From: Firmicutes bacterium UBA5286
GTDB taxonomy: Bacteria > Bacillota > Proteinivoracia > UBA4975
NCBI GenBank assembly: GCA_002408465.1
Contig: DHSM01000016.1
Coordinates: 24,738 to 88,737, forward strand
Direction of reading: 5' to 3'
DNA: 64,000 nt
The notes under the pieces were generated by a model. It searched no databases. It was not told where the DNA came from and saw nothing but the letters and a program-made list of their open reading frames with translations. The translations under genes and the position numbers were made by a program. Position 1 is the stretch's first letter; every line of letters starts with the position of its first letter. Positions 7,175 to 14,753 of this stretch are shown piece by piece.

Positions 7175-7852
7175 TTAAGTCAATTGTTTTAGGGCGGGCA
7201 AATCCGTGAGCGCCAGTTTTTTGCGGCCTTGGGCCTGAACTAATCCCTGCTGTTGGAGCTCACTGAGTTTGCGGCTGAAATTTTCCACTGTCATGCCGGT
7301 GAGGCTGGCCAAGCCCTCCCGGCTTAAGGGCAGGGTAATAATGGCGCTCTCCTGTTCTTCCGCCAGCTCCACAAGCAGATTGGCTACCCTCTGCAAGGTG
7401 GCCCTGGTGCCCAGGTTCTCAATCTGGTCCTCTGCCTGCAGCAAGCGGAGATTGAGAGCGGCAATGAGTTTGTGGGCGATTTCAGGATTGCGGTGAATGA
7501 TGTCTTCGGCCATATACTTATCCAACTGGCAGATTTTAGAGGGCTCCAGAGCCTGGGCGGAAGCGCTGCGGGCATGCTCGCTGAAGAGCACCGCTTCCCC
7601 AAAAAAGTCCCCCGGCCTTAAGAGGCGCAGCACCTGTTCCTTTCCCTCGGGAGAGGTTTTGAACAGTTTGACGGCGCCGGTGTTTACAATGCACAGCATC
7701 CTGGCGGGACTGCCCTGGTGGTAGATGATATCGCCGCTGGCGTATTCATTGGTAGTGAGAATGTCATTAAAACGAGCAAGTTCCTGGGGACTTAAATCCT
7801 GAAAGATTGGCACCCGGGAAGCGCAGACATTTTTACAGGGGCTCTGGGGCAC
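7175..7852 (-). CDS. Crp/Fnr-family transcription regulator, FNR-like
   Basis: The protein (about 225 residues) has an N-terminal cyclic-nucleotide-binding-type beta-barrel (GDIIYHQG, RPGDFFGE), a dimerisation helix and a C-terminal winged HTH. The recognition helix contains ENFSR, the E-x-x-S-R pattern that in FNR reads TTGAT. Cysteines at 6, 10, 54 and 108 could hold an Fe-S cluster, but the spacing is not the canonical FNR one. I chose the GTG at 7852 because GGAGGTG lies 6-7 nt upstream of it; a GTG at 7861 is part of that same SD. It follows a nitroreductase gene by about 20 bp, suggesting co-transcription. Confidence 0.85.
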   Translation of the reverse strand: MPQSPCKNVCASRVPIFQDLSPQELARFNDILTTNEYASGDIIYHQGSPARMLCIVNTGAVKLFKTSPEGKEQVLRLLRPGDFFGEAVLFSEHARSASAQALEPSKICQLDKYMAEDIIHRNPEIAHKLIAALNLRLLQAEDQIENLGTRATLQRVANLLVELAEEQESAIITLPLSREGLASLTGMTVENFSRKLSELQQQGLVQAQGRKKLALTDLPALKQLT

Positions 7853-7873
7853 AGCTTTCACCTCCGGAGTGGA

Positions 7874-8596
7874 TTACTTGTGTCCTGCCGGGGCCAGGTA
7901 AATGGCAAGGCTGGTTTCTCCGTCCAGGTCCAGAAACTGGTTGAGGGCATCATCGTCAAAGGCATTTATTGCGCAGCACCCTGCATCTATGGCCTCGCAG
8001 GCCAGGTAGAGATTCTGGCAGACATGGCCGGCATCCAGCAACAGGTAGCGCCAAGCCCGTTCGCTGTACCTCCAGGCCGAGCGATAGGGCACAGCGATCC
8101 AGATGAAGGTGACGGCAGCTCCTGCTATCCACTTTTGCTCGTGGCAGATGGCGGCGATGAGGTCGTTGATATCCTTGTCTTCTCGGATGAGGATCAGTTG
8201 ATGGGAAAGGGCCAAGTACCGATATAAGCCGGGTTTCAAACCGGTGATATTGGTGATGGCCAGGAAGGTATCAAAGGGATGGCGGCCGCCAGCCGAGGGC
8301 ACGGTGCGCACAGTCCTGATTTTCCCCTGCTCCTGGACACCCTGGGTGGCCCAGAGCAGCCAGGACAGTTCTTGCAGGCTGAGGGGCTGGCGGCTGAATT
8401 TCCGCCGGCTGCGGCGGTTGTTAATGGCCTCGGCCACGCTGACTGGCCCGGGGGTGAAGCCAGCGGGCTCAGGAAGGTCAATTGCTTCACCCGTCTGGGG
8501 AGTTTCCAAGGGCGGACAGGGCAGCTCTTTGTCTTGGTCGGATTCACTGACAAAGGGATATTTGGTTTTCTCAAAAAACTCTTCACCGATATTCAT
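7874..8596 (-). CDS. SagB/ThcOx-type nitroreductase-family oxidoreductase
   Basis: The 240-residue FMN-dependent enzyme shows the SagB subgroup features: NNRRSRRKF for flavin phosphate binding, the PSAGGRHP segment, and a C-terminal half with RYLLLDAGHVCQNLYLAC. SagB-type proteins include azoline dehydrogenases of modified peptides, but many stand alone, as here. No cyclodehydratase or precursor peptide gene is adjacent, so a general redox role is as likely. AAGGAGATAAAGC precedes the ATG. It is probably co-transcribed with the fnr-like gene. Confidence 0.8.
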   Translation of the reverse strand: MNIGEEFFEKTKYPFVSESDQDKELPCPPLETPQTGEAIDLPEPAGFTPGPVSVAEAINNRRSRRKFSRQPLSLQELSWLLWATQGVQEQGKIRTVRTVPSAGGRHPFDTFLAITNITGLKPGLYRYLALSHQLILIREDKDINDLIAAICHEQKWIAGAAVTFIWIAVPYRSAWRYSERAWRYLLLDAGHVCQNLYLACEAIDAGCCAINAFDDDALNQFLDLDGETSLAIYLAPAGHK

Positions 8597-8637
8597 GCTT
8601 TATCTCCTTTTCTTTATTCGGGGAGGGTCCTAGAATT

Positions 8638-8662
8638 TTGACAAATTCGAGGACCGTCCCCG
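8638..8662 (+). repeat. Dispersed 25-bp repeat, copy A
   Basis: This element, TTGACAAATTCGAGGACCGTCCCCG by type, differs at only two positions from the copy at 22029-22053. A TTTTGTCA arm follows and can pair with TGACAA at its left end. It lies between the permease and nitroreductase genes. Confidence 0.7.
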
Positions 8663-8667
8663 TTTTG

Positions 8668-10500
8668 TCAGCGTTTTTTGAAGCTGGTGGCCAGCTGGAC
8701 CCGGAAGCCTTTGCGGCTTTGGCGGACTGTGGCTTGCATAAAGCCAAAGAAGACTGCCGCCCAGACTAACATGGTGACGGCCAAGCCGAAGATGACTCGC
8801 AAAGCCGGCGCCCAGGTGAGGGGGCGAGTGAGCAGGCAAACCAGGTAGAGAAGGGTCTCTGGAAAGCCCCAGACAAAGTCCATGGGCGGCAGCTGCTGGA
8901 TTATGTCCATGAGGGGGGCCGGGGGAAAGGTGTAAACCAGGCACAGGGCCAGCAGGCCGGTAAACAGCAAATTAATCAGGAACATCATTATAGTTGCGCC
9001 GAAGGATATTCTCTGTTGAGGAACATCGGGATTATAGCGGCAGTTGTTGATTGAGTAGAACAGGCCGATGGCGCTGGCTCCCAGGGATATCAAGATGGCG
9101 CCCAGGGCCATGGCGATGATGATGTTGGGAGGAAGGCCGATGGCAATGGCGGTGCCTGTCAACAGCAATTCCATCAGGATTAAGGTAGGCAATACCGCTG
9201 CCAGCAGTTTTCCCCAGACTACGGGCCAGCCGGCCAGGGGCACGCTGTTCAGGAGCCAGGAAGATTCTCCCTCCCGGCCAAAGGACTGCAGGGCCATATT
9301 GCCGCTGAACATTACTGTGTACATGATTAGAATACCTACCAAGCTTTCTTCGGCCCCTCCTCCGGGTAGGAACAGGGCCCGGCCTACAAAAAACATCATA
9401 AGCAATAAAGGTGTGAGATAGCCAAACCATTCTCTGGTATCCCGCTTTATGCTGAGCAGGTCCTTTTTGGCCACTGCCCACATGCCATGGATGGGAGAAG
9501 CCAGGGCCAGGGATTCATCCCAGGCCCGGACGGGGGCAATTCCGTTGGCGGCAGGTTTTATTTTGCGGGCTTTGGCCTTTTTGCGGCTGCTTCCGCCTTG
9601 GCTCAGGGAAATCCAGCCCCGGCGAAAGCCCCTTTCTACCAGGAGAAAAGCGGGCACAAATACAGCAGTAGCCAGCGCCAGAGTAAGCAGGGACCAAGAC
9701 AGGGCAACGAGGTGGCTGCCCTGGGAGCCGCTTACTAAGGCCAGTGCACCCCAGCCCCAGGGAAACCAGTTCATCACCTGGAGCAGCTGCTGCTGGCTGC
9801 CCAGCCAGCCGGCCAGGTCCAGCCCAACGCCGCTGGACATTATCAGGTTGGGAATCTGAAAGAGCAAAGCAATGACGATGCCGCTGATGGCGCCGATGAA
9901 CCCCACTGCTTCCTTGCTGCGGTGGGGTGGGACAATGCGCATTACAATTAGGTTGAGGAGCTCGGCTAATGCTGTGCCCAGGGCCAGCAAGCCCAGGGTG
10001 ATGAGAATAAGCCATAAATAGTAGAGAACGGATGCTTTCAGCAGCAGCCCGAAAAAGAGGCCAGGCAGAAAAATGAACAGTCCTGCCCCCAGCAGGTTGC
10101 TGAAAGCCACCGACAGAGTTTTGACGGCAAATATGGCCCGGGTAGAGACTGGGGCTACAAAGAGCAGCTCCAAGTCTTCAGACATATAGAGGGAGGCGAA
10201 GGCGGCGGTGACGCCAAAAAAGATGCTGCTGATTACCCCCGCCATAAAGAGCAGGGAGAGGAAACCCTGGCCAATCTCAGGAGTCATGGTCTCCAATGCG
10301 CCATATGCTGTTTCGCCGAGAAAGATCAAGAGGGCTAATAAGCTTAAAGTAGGCAGGGCCAGGAACAGCCAGGTCCGCAGCCGCCACTGCCGGAGTTTGT
10401 TCCGGGTGAGGCGCAGCTGGGTGGCAGCCAGCAGGCGGAAATCCTGCCAGAAACTGCGGGCAGGGGGGGCCTGGGTCAGGGGAGGGGGCAGAATGTTCAT
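8668..10500 (-). CDS. Large ABC-2-type exporter permease
   Basis: The 610-residue protein has around twelve hydrophobic membrane segments in two halves joined by a basic cytoplasmic stretch near residues 300-325 (KKAKARKIK). It resembles the putative ABC exporter permeases of about 550-600 residues found in Bacillota next to a single ATPase. The start overlaps the ATPase stop by 4 bp, so the two subunits are coupled. The substrate is unknown; the companion genes downstream (nitroreductase, regulator) do not define it. Confidence 0.75.
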   Translation of the reverse strand: MNILPPPLTQAPPARSFWQDFRLLAATQLRLTRNKLRQWRLRTWLFLALPTLSLLALLIFLGETAYGALETMTPEIGQGFLSLLFMAGVISSIFFGVTAAFASLYMSEDLELLFVAPVSTRAIFAVKTLSVAFSNLLGAGLFIFLPGLFFGLLLKASVLYYLWLILITLGLLALGTALAELLNLIVMRIVPPHRSKEAVGFIGAISGIVIALLFQIPNLIMSSGVGLDLAGWLGSQQQLLQVMNWFPWGWGALALVSGSQGSHLVALSWSLLTLALATAVFVPAFLLVERGFRRGWISLSQGGSSRKKAKARKIKPAANGIAPVRAWDESLALASPIHGMWAVAKKDLLSIKRDTREWFGYLTPLLLMMFFVGRALFLPGGGAEESLVGILIMYTVMFSGNMALQSFGREGESSWLLNSVPLAGWPVVWGKLLAAVLPTLILMELLLTGTAIAIGLPPNIIIAMALGAILISLGASAIGLFYSINNCRYNPDVPQQRISFGATIMMFLINLLFTGLLALCLVYTFPPAPLMDIIQQLPPMDFVWGFPETLLYLVCLLTRPLTWAPALRVIFGLAVTMLVWAAVFFGFMQATVRQSRKGFRVQLATSFKKR

Positions 10501-11273
10501 CGTCCGTTCCCTTCCAGGCTCTTGATTAATTCATCATGTTCGGCGCTCCCCGTCAGTTCAAGGAAGATATCCTCAAGGCTTTCGCTGCTCCCTACTTGGC
10601 TGCGCAGTTCTTCCGGACTGCCCTGGGCGATGAGTTGGCCTTCTTTAAGGATTCCCACTCGGTGGCACAGGCGCTCAGCAATTTCCAGGATGTGAGTGGA
10701 GACAAAGATTGTCGCCCCCTGCCGGGCCAGTTCGGCCATGACATCTTTGAGCAGGCGGGCGCTGGCGGGATCCAGTCCTACGGTGGGTTCGTCCATGAGG
10801 AGCACCCGGGGTTGGTGGATGAGGGCGGCGGCCAGGATTACTTTTTGGCGCATGCCATGGGAGTAGCCTTCCAGCAGTTCATCGGCCCGGTTTTCCAGGT
10901 CAAACATAGCCAGCAGCTGCTGAGCCCGCTGCCGGGAAATTTCCCTGGGAATGCGGTAGAGGTCAGCCATGAGGGCCAAAAATTCCCGGGCGGTCAACTT
11001 GCCGTAGAGTTTGGGCTGATCGGGGACATAGGCCAGGAGGGCCTTGGCTTTTGCCGGCTCTTTAACAATGTCTAAGCCGCAGATGAAAGCACTGCCGGCA
11101 GTGGGTTCCAGCAGGCCAGTGAGCATTTTGATGGTTGTGGTCTTGCCAGAACCGTTGGGGCCGAGAAAGCCAAAAATTTCTCCCGCCTTTACTTCCAGGT
11201 TGAGCCCGTTGACGGCAGTGGCAGTGCCGAAGCGCTTGGTCAGATTTTCTGTTTTAATGAGGACATTTTCCAT
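10497..11273 (-). CDS. ABC exporter ATP-binding protein
   Basis: The 258-residue ATPase has Walker A GPNGSGKTT, an ABC signature region near YSHGMRQKV (variant of LSGGQ), Walker B with VLLMDEPTVGLDP and an H-loop FVSTH. The order and sequence place it in the multidrug/antibiotic-type ABC-2 exporter ATPases (CcmA-like). It is the first gene of the unit and overlaps the permease start by 4 bp. Its start is divergent from the 11448 gene, leaving a short shared control region. Confidence 0.88.
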   Translation of the reverse strand: MENVLIKTENLTKRFGTATAVNGLNLEVKAGEIFGFLGPNGSGKTTTIKMLTGLLEPTAGSAFICGLDIVKEPAKAKALLAYVPDQPKLYGKLTAREFLALMADLYRIPREISRQRAQQLLAMFDLENRADELLEGYSHGMRQKVILAAALIHQPRVLLMDEPTVGLDPASARLLKDVMAELARQGATIFVSTHILEIAERLCHRVGILKEGQLIAQGSPEELRSQVGSSESLEDIFLELTGSAEHDELIKSLEGNGR

Positions 11274-11447
11274 ATTGCTTCATCTCCAGTACTAATGCAT
11301 TTATAAAAAATATATCACAATTCAGGCTTTCTCGAAACCCTGAGGCTCTGGAAAAATCAGGTGCTCGTCCCCCCGAATTTGTTGGAATCGGAATGTTTTC
11401 CCCGCCGGGCAAATATATTTTAGCAGTAAGCCTTAAGGGGTGATGAT

Positions 11448-11732
11448 ATGGAAGAAAGAATCCAAGTGCTGCGTGAAAAAATAGCCCAACGCATCAGCCG
11501 CCACGGCATGACAATCCCTGCAGTAATGTTTTTGGAAATGCATAAGCCCCTAGCCGGTGTTGGCGGCGCCCTCATCCACATGCTTGCACCGGGTCTGGAC
11601 TGGATTTTGGGTGAGCAAAACACCGATGATTTAGCCATTCTCCTCAGCGACCGGAATCAGGTAGACTGCCTGATTTCCCGGATCGAGGAGTTGGATACCA
11701 AGACTTGTAAGGAGGTGAAAAACCAGTGCTAG
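11448..11732 (+). CDS. Conserved-type small protein, first gene of the MutL/KOW cluster
   Basis: The 94-residue soluble protein has an amphipathic N-terminal helix, a central Gly/Ala/Leu-rich stretch (GVGGALIHMLAPGLDWIL) and an acidic C-terminus. I recognise no domain. GGGGTG lies upstream of the ATG. The next gene starts inside its last codons (7-bp overlap), so it belongs to the 11448-17668 operon. A role as a soluble partner of the membrane proteins encoded next is only suggested by position. Confidence 0.6.
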   Translation: MEERIQVLREKIAQRISRHGMTIPAVMFLEMHKPLAGVGGALIHMLAPGLDWILGEQNTDDLAILLSDRNQVDCLISRIEELDTKTCKEVKNQC

Positions 11733-12523
11733 AGGAGATCATTGTGGTCAATCGACTGGTGCTTTTGGGTCTGACTGTGGCAATTTCAGTAGCCCTGCTG
11801 ATTGCAATCCGGCAGGCCAAGAAGGGAAAAAAGTTTTTTATCCGCCGCATCGCAGGTTTGGAGGCCATTGATGAGGCCGTGGGCCGGGCAACAGAAATGG
11901 GCCGCCCCGTCCACTTCAGCCCCGGCATCGCCAGCCTCAGTGAGGAGACGGCAGCCCAGACCTTGGCAGGTTTAGCTGTCTTAGGCTATGTAGCCAGGCT
12001 GACGGCCAAGTACGACACCGAATTGATTGTCACCAACAGGATGCCTGAAGTCCTGCCAATTACCGAAGAAGTGGTGCGTCAGAATTATCTCAGCCAGGGC
12101 AAATCGGAAAATTATAATCCCGACAATATCGTCTTTTTGTCTGATGAGCAGTTTGCCTACGCTGCCGGGTGCATGGGCATCATGTCCCGGGAAAAGGTTG
12201 CTGCCAACATCATGATGGGCGCCTTCTGGGCGGAATCCCTGATCTTTGCCGAGGGCGGCTTTGCTGCCGGCTCCATCCAGGTGGCTGGGACCGCCAACAC
12301 CCATCAGCTTCCCTTCTTTATTGCCGCTTGTGATTACTGCCTGATTGGCGAAGAGCTGTTTGCCGCCGGCGCCTACCTGTCCCAGGACCCCATGCAGGTT
12401 GCGGGCATTAAGGTTCAGGACCTAGGCAAGATTGTGGCGGTGCTGCTCATCATCATTGGCACAGTGACCACAACCTGCAACTGGCCTGTAATTTGCGAAT
12501 TTTTAGCTCGGTTTGCATCTTAA
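11726..12523 (+). CDS. DUF6754-like membrane-anchored protein
   Basis: The 265-residue protein has membrane segments at both ends (about 9-27 and 238-260) and a soluble central domain with conserved-looking patches (FSPGIASLSEETAAQT and ESLIFAEGGFAAGSIQVAG). The architecture and motifs recall the DUF6754 family; that assignment is from memory and not searched. It starts at GTG with GGAGGTG upstream and overlaps the preceding gene by 7 bp. The central domain could lie between the two anchors on one side of the membrane. No catalytic motif is evident. Confidence 0.6.
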   Translation: MLEEIIVVNRLVLLGLTVAISVALLIAIRQAKKGKKFFIRRIAGLEAIDEAVGRATEMGRPVHFSPGIASLSEETAAQTLAGLAVLGYVARLTAKYDTELIVTNRMPEVLPITEEVVRQNYLSQGKSENYNPDNIVFLSDEQFAYAAGCMGIMSREKVAANIMMGAFWAESLIFAEGGFAAGSIQVAGTANTHQLPFFIAACDYCLIGEELFAAGAYLSQDPMQVAGIKVQDLGKIVAVLLIIIGTVTTTCNWPVICEFLARFAS

Positions 12524-12555
12524 GCCAGGCAGATTATTAAGAGGAGGTGAAAGAA

Positions 12556-13176
12556 ATGCGTCGCGAAGTCCCAATTGCCGTTACCTTTGTGGCCGGCATC
12601 CTCTTCCTGCTGGATTATTTTATCAAGATTCCCTATGTCTCTGAAAATGTGGTGGGGCAATTCCTGGATTGGGCTATTATCATCGCCGCCTTTGCCCTGA
12701 TCCTGGGGGCGGCAAACCTGTTGCGCATCCACATCCAAAAGATAATTAAAGGGAAGAAGGAGTGGTGGAACAGTGTAATCCTCCTGGTTGCCATGTTTGT
12801 CATGGCCATCATTCCCATCATCTGGACTCAGCAAAATGCTGTCTACACATTTCTGTTTAAGCACATCTTTGAAAATCTAAACGGCACAATGTTTGCCCTC
12901 TTGGCCTTTTATATAGCCTCCGCCGCCTACCGGGCCTTCCGGATCAGGACGAAGGAGGCCGCGGTGCTGCTGGTTTCAGCAGTAGTGGTCATGTTGGGGG
13001 CCACTCCCATCGGCGCCAAGATCTGGAGCGGTTTTCCCGAATACTCCAGCTGGCTGCAGACGATATTCACTACTGCAGGAATGCGGGGAATTATGATTGG
13101 CGCCTCCTTGGGCGCTACAGTAACTGCCCTGCGAATTATCTTTGGCATTGACAAATCATACTTTGGCGGCCAGTAA
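12556..13176 (+). CDS. Polytopic membrane protein of the MutL/KOW cluster
   Basis: The 206-residue protein has about six membrane segments (roughly 8-26, 38-58, 74-94, 108-126, 134-152 and 175-195). Short basic loops such as IKGKKEW indicate cytoplasmic sides. No family was recognised. The ATG at 12556 lies 7 nt after GAGGAGGTG; a GTG nine bases earlier overlaps that SD and is rejected. It is transcribed with its neighbours, with a 32-bp gap on the 5' side and 36 bp on the 3' side. Confidence 0.65.
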   Translation: MRREVPIAVTFVAGILFLLDYFIKIPYVSENVVGQFLDWAIIIAAFALILGAANLLRIHIQKIIKGKKEWWNSVILLVAMFVMAIIPIIWTQQNAVYTFLFKHIFENLNGTMFALLAFYIASAAYRAFRIRTKEAAVLLVSAVVVMLGATPIGAKIWSGFPEYSSWLQTIFTTAGMRGIMIGASLGATVTALRIIFGIDKSYFGGQ

Positions 13177-13212
13177 GAGCTGCCCAACCATCGCACAGGG
13201 AGGTGAAATTCT

Positions 13213-14037
13213 GTGAAGCTGTTGGAGAAGCTGCAGAGTATTGACCGGAGAATCATCTACTTGATTCTTGCTCTGTCCATTATTTTGCCCCTGCTCTTCC
13301 CAATCGGGTTTCCTGTGGATACAACAAAGAATACCCAGGATGTGTATGATCAGGTTAATGCCCTGGCGCCTGGTTCCGTTGTCCTGCTGTCCTATGACTG
13401 GGATGCGGCCAGCGCCCCTGAGCTGCTGCCTCAGGCAGAAGCCCTGACCAAGCATATTCTGGATAGAAAATTAAAGCTGGTGGCGGTTGCCCTTTGGAAT
13501 CAGGGGGCTACATTTGCCGACCGGGTCCACAACGCTATTGCCCCGGAAGTGGGGGCAGTGTATGGACAAGATTATGTCAACCTGGGTTATCGTCCCGGCG
13601 GGTCTGTAGTCCTCAACTCACTGGCTCGGGATATCCACGTCACATTCCCCGAGGATGTGGCCCGGACCAAGACCGCCAGCATCCCCATGATGAAGGAGAT
13701 TAAGAGCATCGACGATATTGACCTGGTAATCTGCCTGTCTGCCGGCGACCCGGGCTTAAGGACTTATATTGAGCAGATTGGAGCTCAGTATCCAGTGACC
13801 ATTAGCGGCGGCGTCACCGCTGTTTCGGTGCCGGGAATGCTGCCTTACCTGCAGTCCGGCGACCTGGTGGGCCTGCTGGCGGGTATGAGCGGGGCCGCCC
13901 AGTACGAAAACCTGGTGGACCGGCCCGGCCTTGGCCTCGGCGGCATGGATGCCCAGTCAATCAGCCATTTAGTGATAATCGCTTTCATAATTATTGGCAA
14001 TATTGCTTTTCTCGCCGGGGGCAGAAAGAAGAAATAG
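13213..14037 (+). CDS. Membrane-anchored protein of the MutL/KOW cluster
   Basis: The 274-residue protein has membrane segments near 14-32 and 250-268 around a soluble domain of about 215 residues, the same overall plan as the protein at 11726. The domain contains LSYDWDAASAPELLPQAEAL and a Gly-rich end (LVGLLAGMSGAAQYE). I recognise no known enzyme signature. GTG start with GGGAGGTGAAATTCT in front. Two double-anchored proteins alternate with two polytopic proteins in this operon, which suggests one membrane complex. Confidence 0.6.
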   Translation: MKLLEKLQSIDRRIIYLILALSIILPLLFPIGFPVDTTKNTQDVYDQVNALAPGSVVLLSYDWDAASAPELLPQAEALTKHILDRKLKLVAVALWNQGATFADRVHNAIAPEVGAVYGQDYVNLGYRPGGSVVLNSLARDIHVTFPEDVARTKTASIPMMKEIKSIDDIDLVICLSAGDPGLRTYIEQIGAQYPVTISGGVTAVSVPGMLPYLQSGDLVGLLAGMSGAAQYENLVDRPGLGLGGMDAQSISHLVIIAFIIIGNIAFLAGGRKKK

Positions 14038-14071
14038 TCCGGATTGAAACCAAAGACAAGGAGGTGTAGGA

Positions 14072-14701
14072 ATGGAAACCTTGGGAATTTGGATCGGCGC
14101 TCTGGGCACCTTGGCCATCCTCAGTTTCCTCTTTCGGGAGAATCCCTTCTTCCGGACAGCTGAGCACTTGTTTATCGGGCTGGCAGCAGGGATTGGCATC
14201 TTTTACGGCTACCAGACCATTGTCACCAATGCCTGGAATCCCCTGTTCAATCCGGCTGATGGCGAAGTCCGCAAGTGGTTCTTAATTGTGCCCTTGGTGC
14301 TGGGAGTGCTGCTCTATACCCGCTTCCTCAACAAGGGCAAGTGGATCAGCCGCATCCCTCTTGGCTTTCTCGTGGGCGTCGGCAGCGCCCTGGCCATTCG
14401 GGGGGTTATTGGCGCCTCGTTCATGAGCCAAATCCTGGCGACAATGCAGCTGCCCCTGTGGCATACCATGGCCAAGTTTAAAATCGACTCAATCCTGTTT
14501 ATTCTTGGTGTCATCGGCACTTTGATTTATTTCTACTTTTCCCGGGAGCAGAAGGGCCCCCTTAAGGTCGGAGCAAGCATTGGCAAATGGGTGATGATGA
14601 TTGCCTTTGGCGCCGCCTTCGGCAACACCGTCATGGCCCGTATGTCCCTGCTGGTGGGCAGAATCTACTTTCTGCTGGGGGAATGGCTGCATATTCTATA
14701 A
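14072..14701 (+). CDS. Second polytopic membrane protein of the MutL/KOW cluster
   Basis: The 209-residue protein has about six hydrophobic segments, including 3-20, 30-50, 69-86, 98-118, 137-155 and 163-200. A RIPLGFLVGVGSALAIRG segment is Gly-rich and could pack against partner helices. No known domain was recognised. AAGGAGGTGTAGG precedes the ATG. A GC-rich hairpin follows before the MutL-family gene, which may lower expression of the downstream genes or mark mRNA processing. Confidence 0.65.
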   Translation: METLGIWIGALGTLAILSFLFRENPFFRTAEHLFIGLAAGIGIFYGYQTIVTNAWNPLFNPADGEVRKWFLIVPLVLGVLLYTRFLNKGKWISRIPLGFLVGVGSALAIRGVIGASFMSQILATMQLPLWHTMAKFKIDSILFILGVIGTLIYFYFSREQKGPLKVGASIGKWVMMIAFGAAFGNTVMARMSLLVGRIYFLLGEWLHIL

Positions 14702-14705
14702 GCAA

Positions 14706-14730
14706 AAGGGGCCCGCCCTGGCGGGCCCTT
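14706..14730 (+). promoter_or_regulatory. GC-rich hairpin between membrane genes and MutL-family gene
   Basis: A 9-bp stem GGGCCCGCC/GGCGGGCCC sits only 24 bp before the next start codon and has no T-run, so it looks like an mRNA stabiliser or attenuator more than a full terminator. Confidence 0.5.
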
Positions 14731-14753
14731 CCGAATAAGCGAGGTGGCAACTG

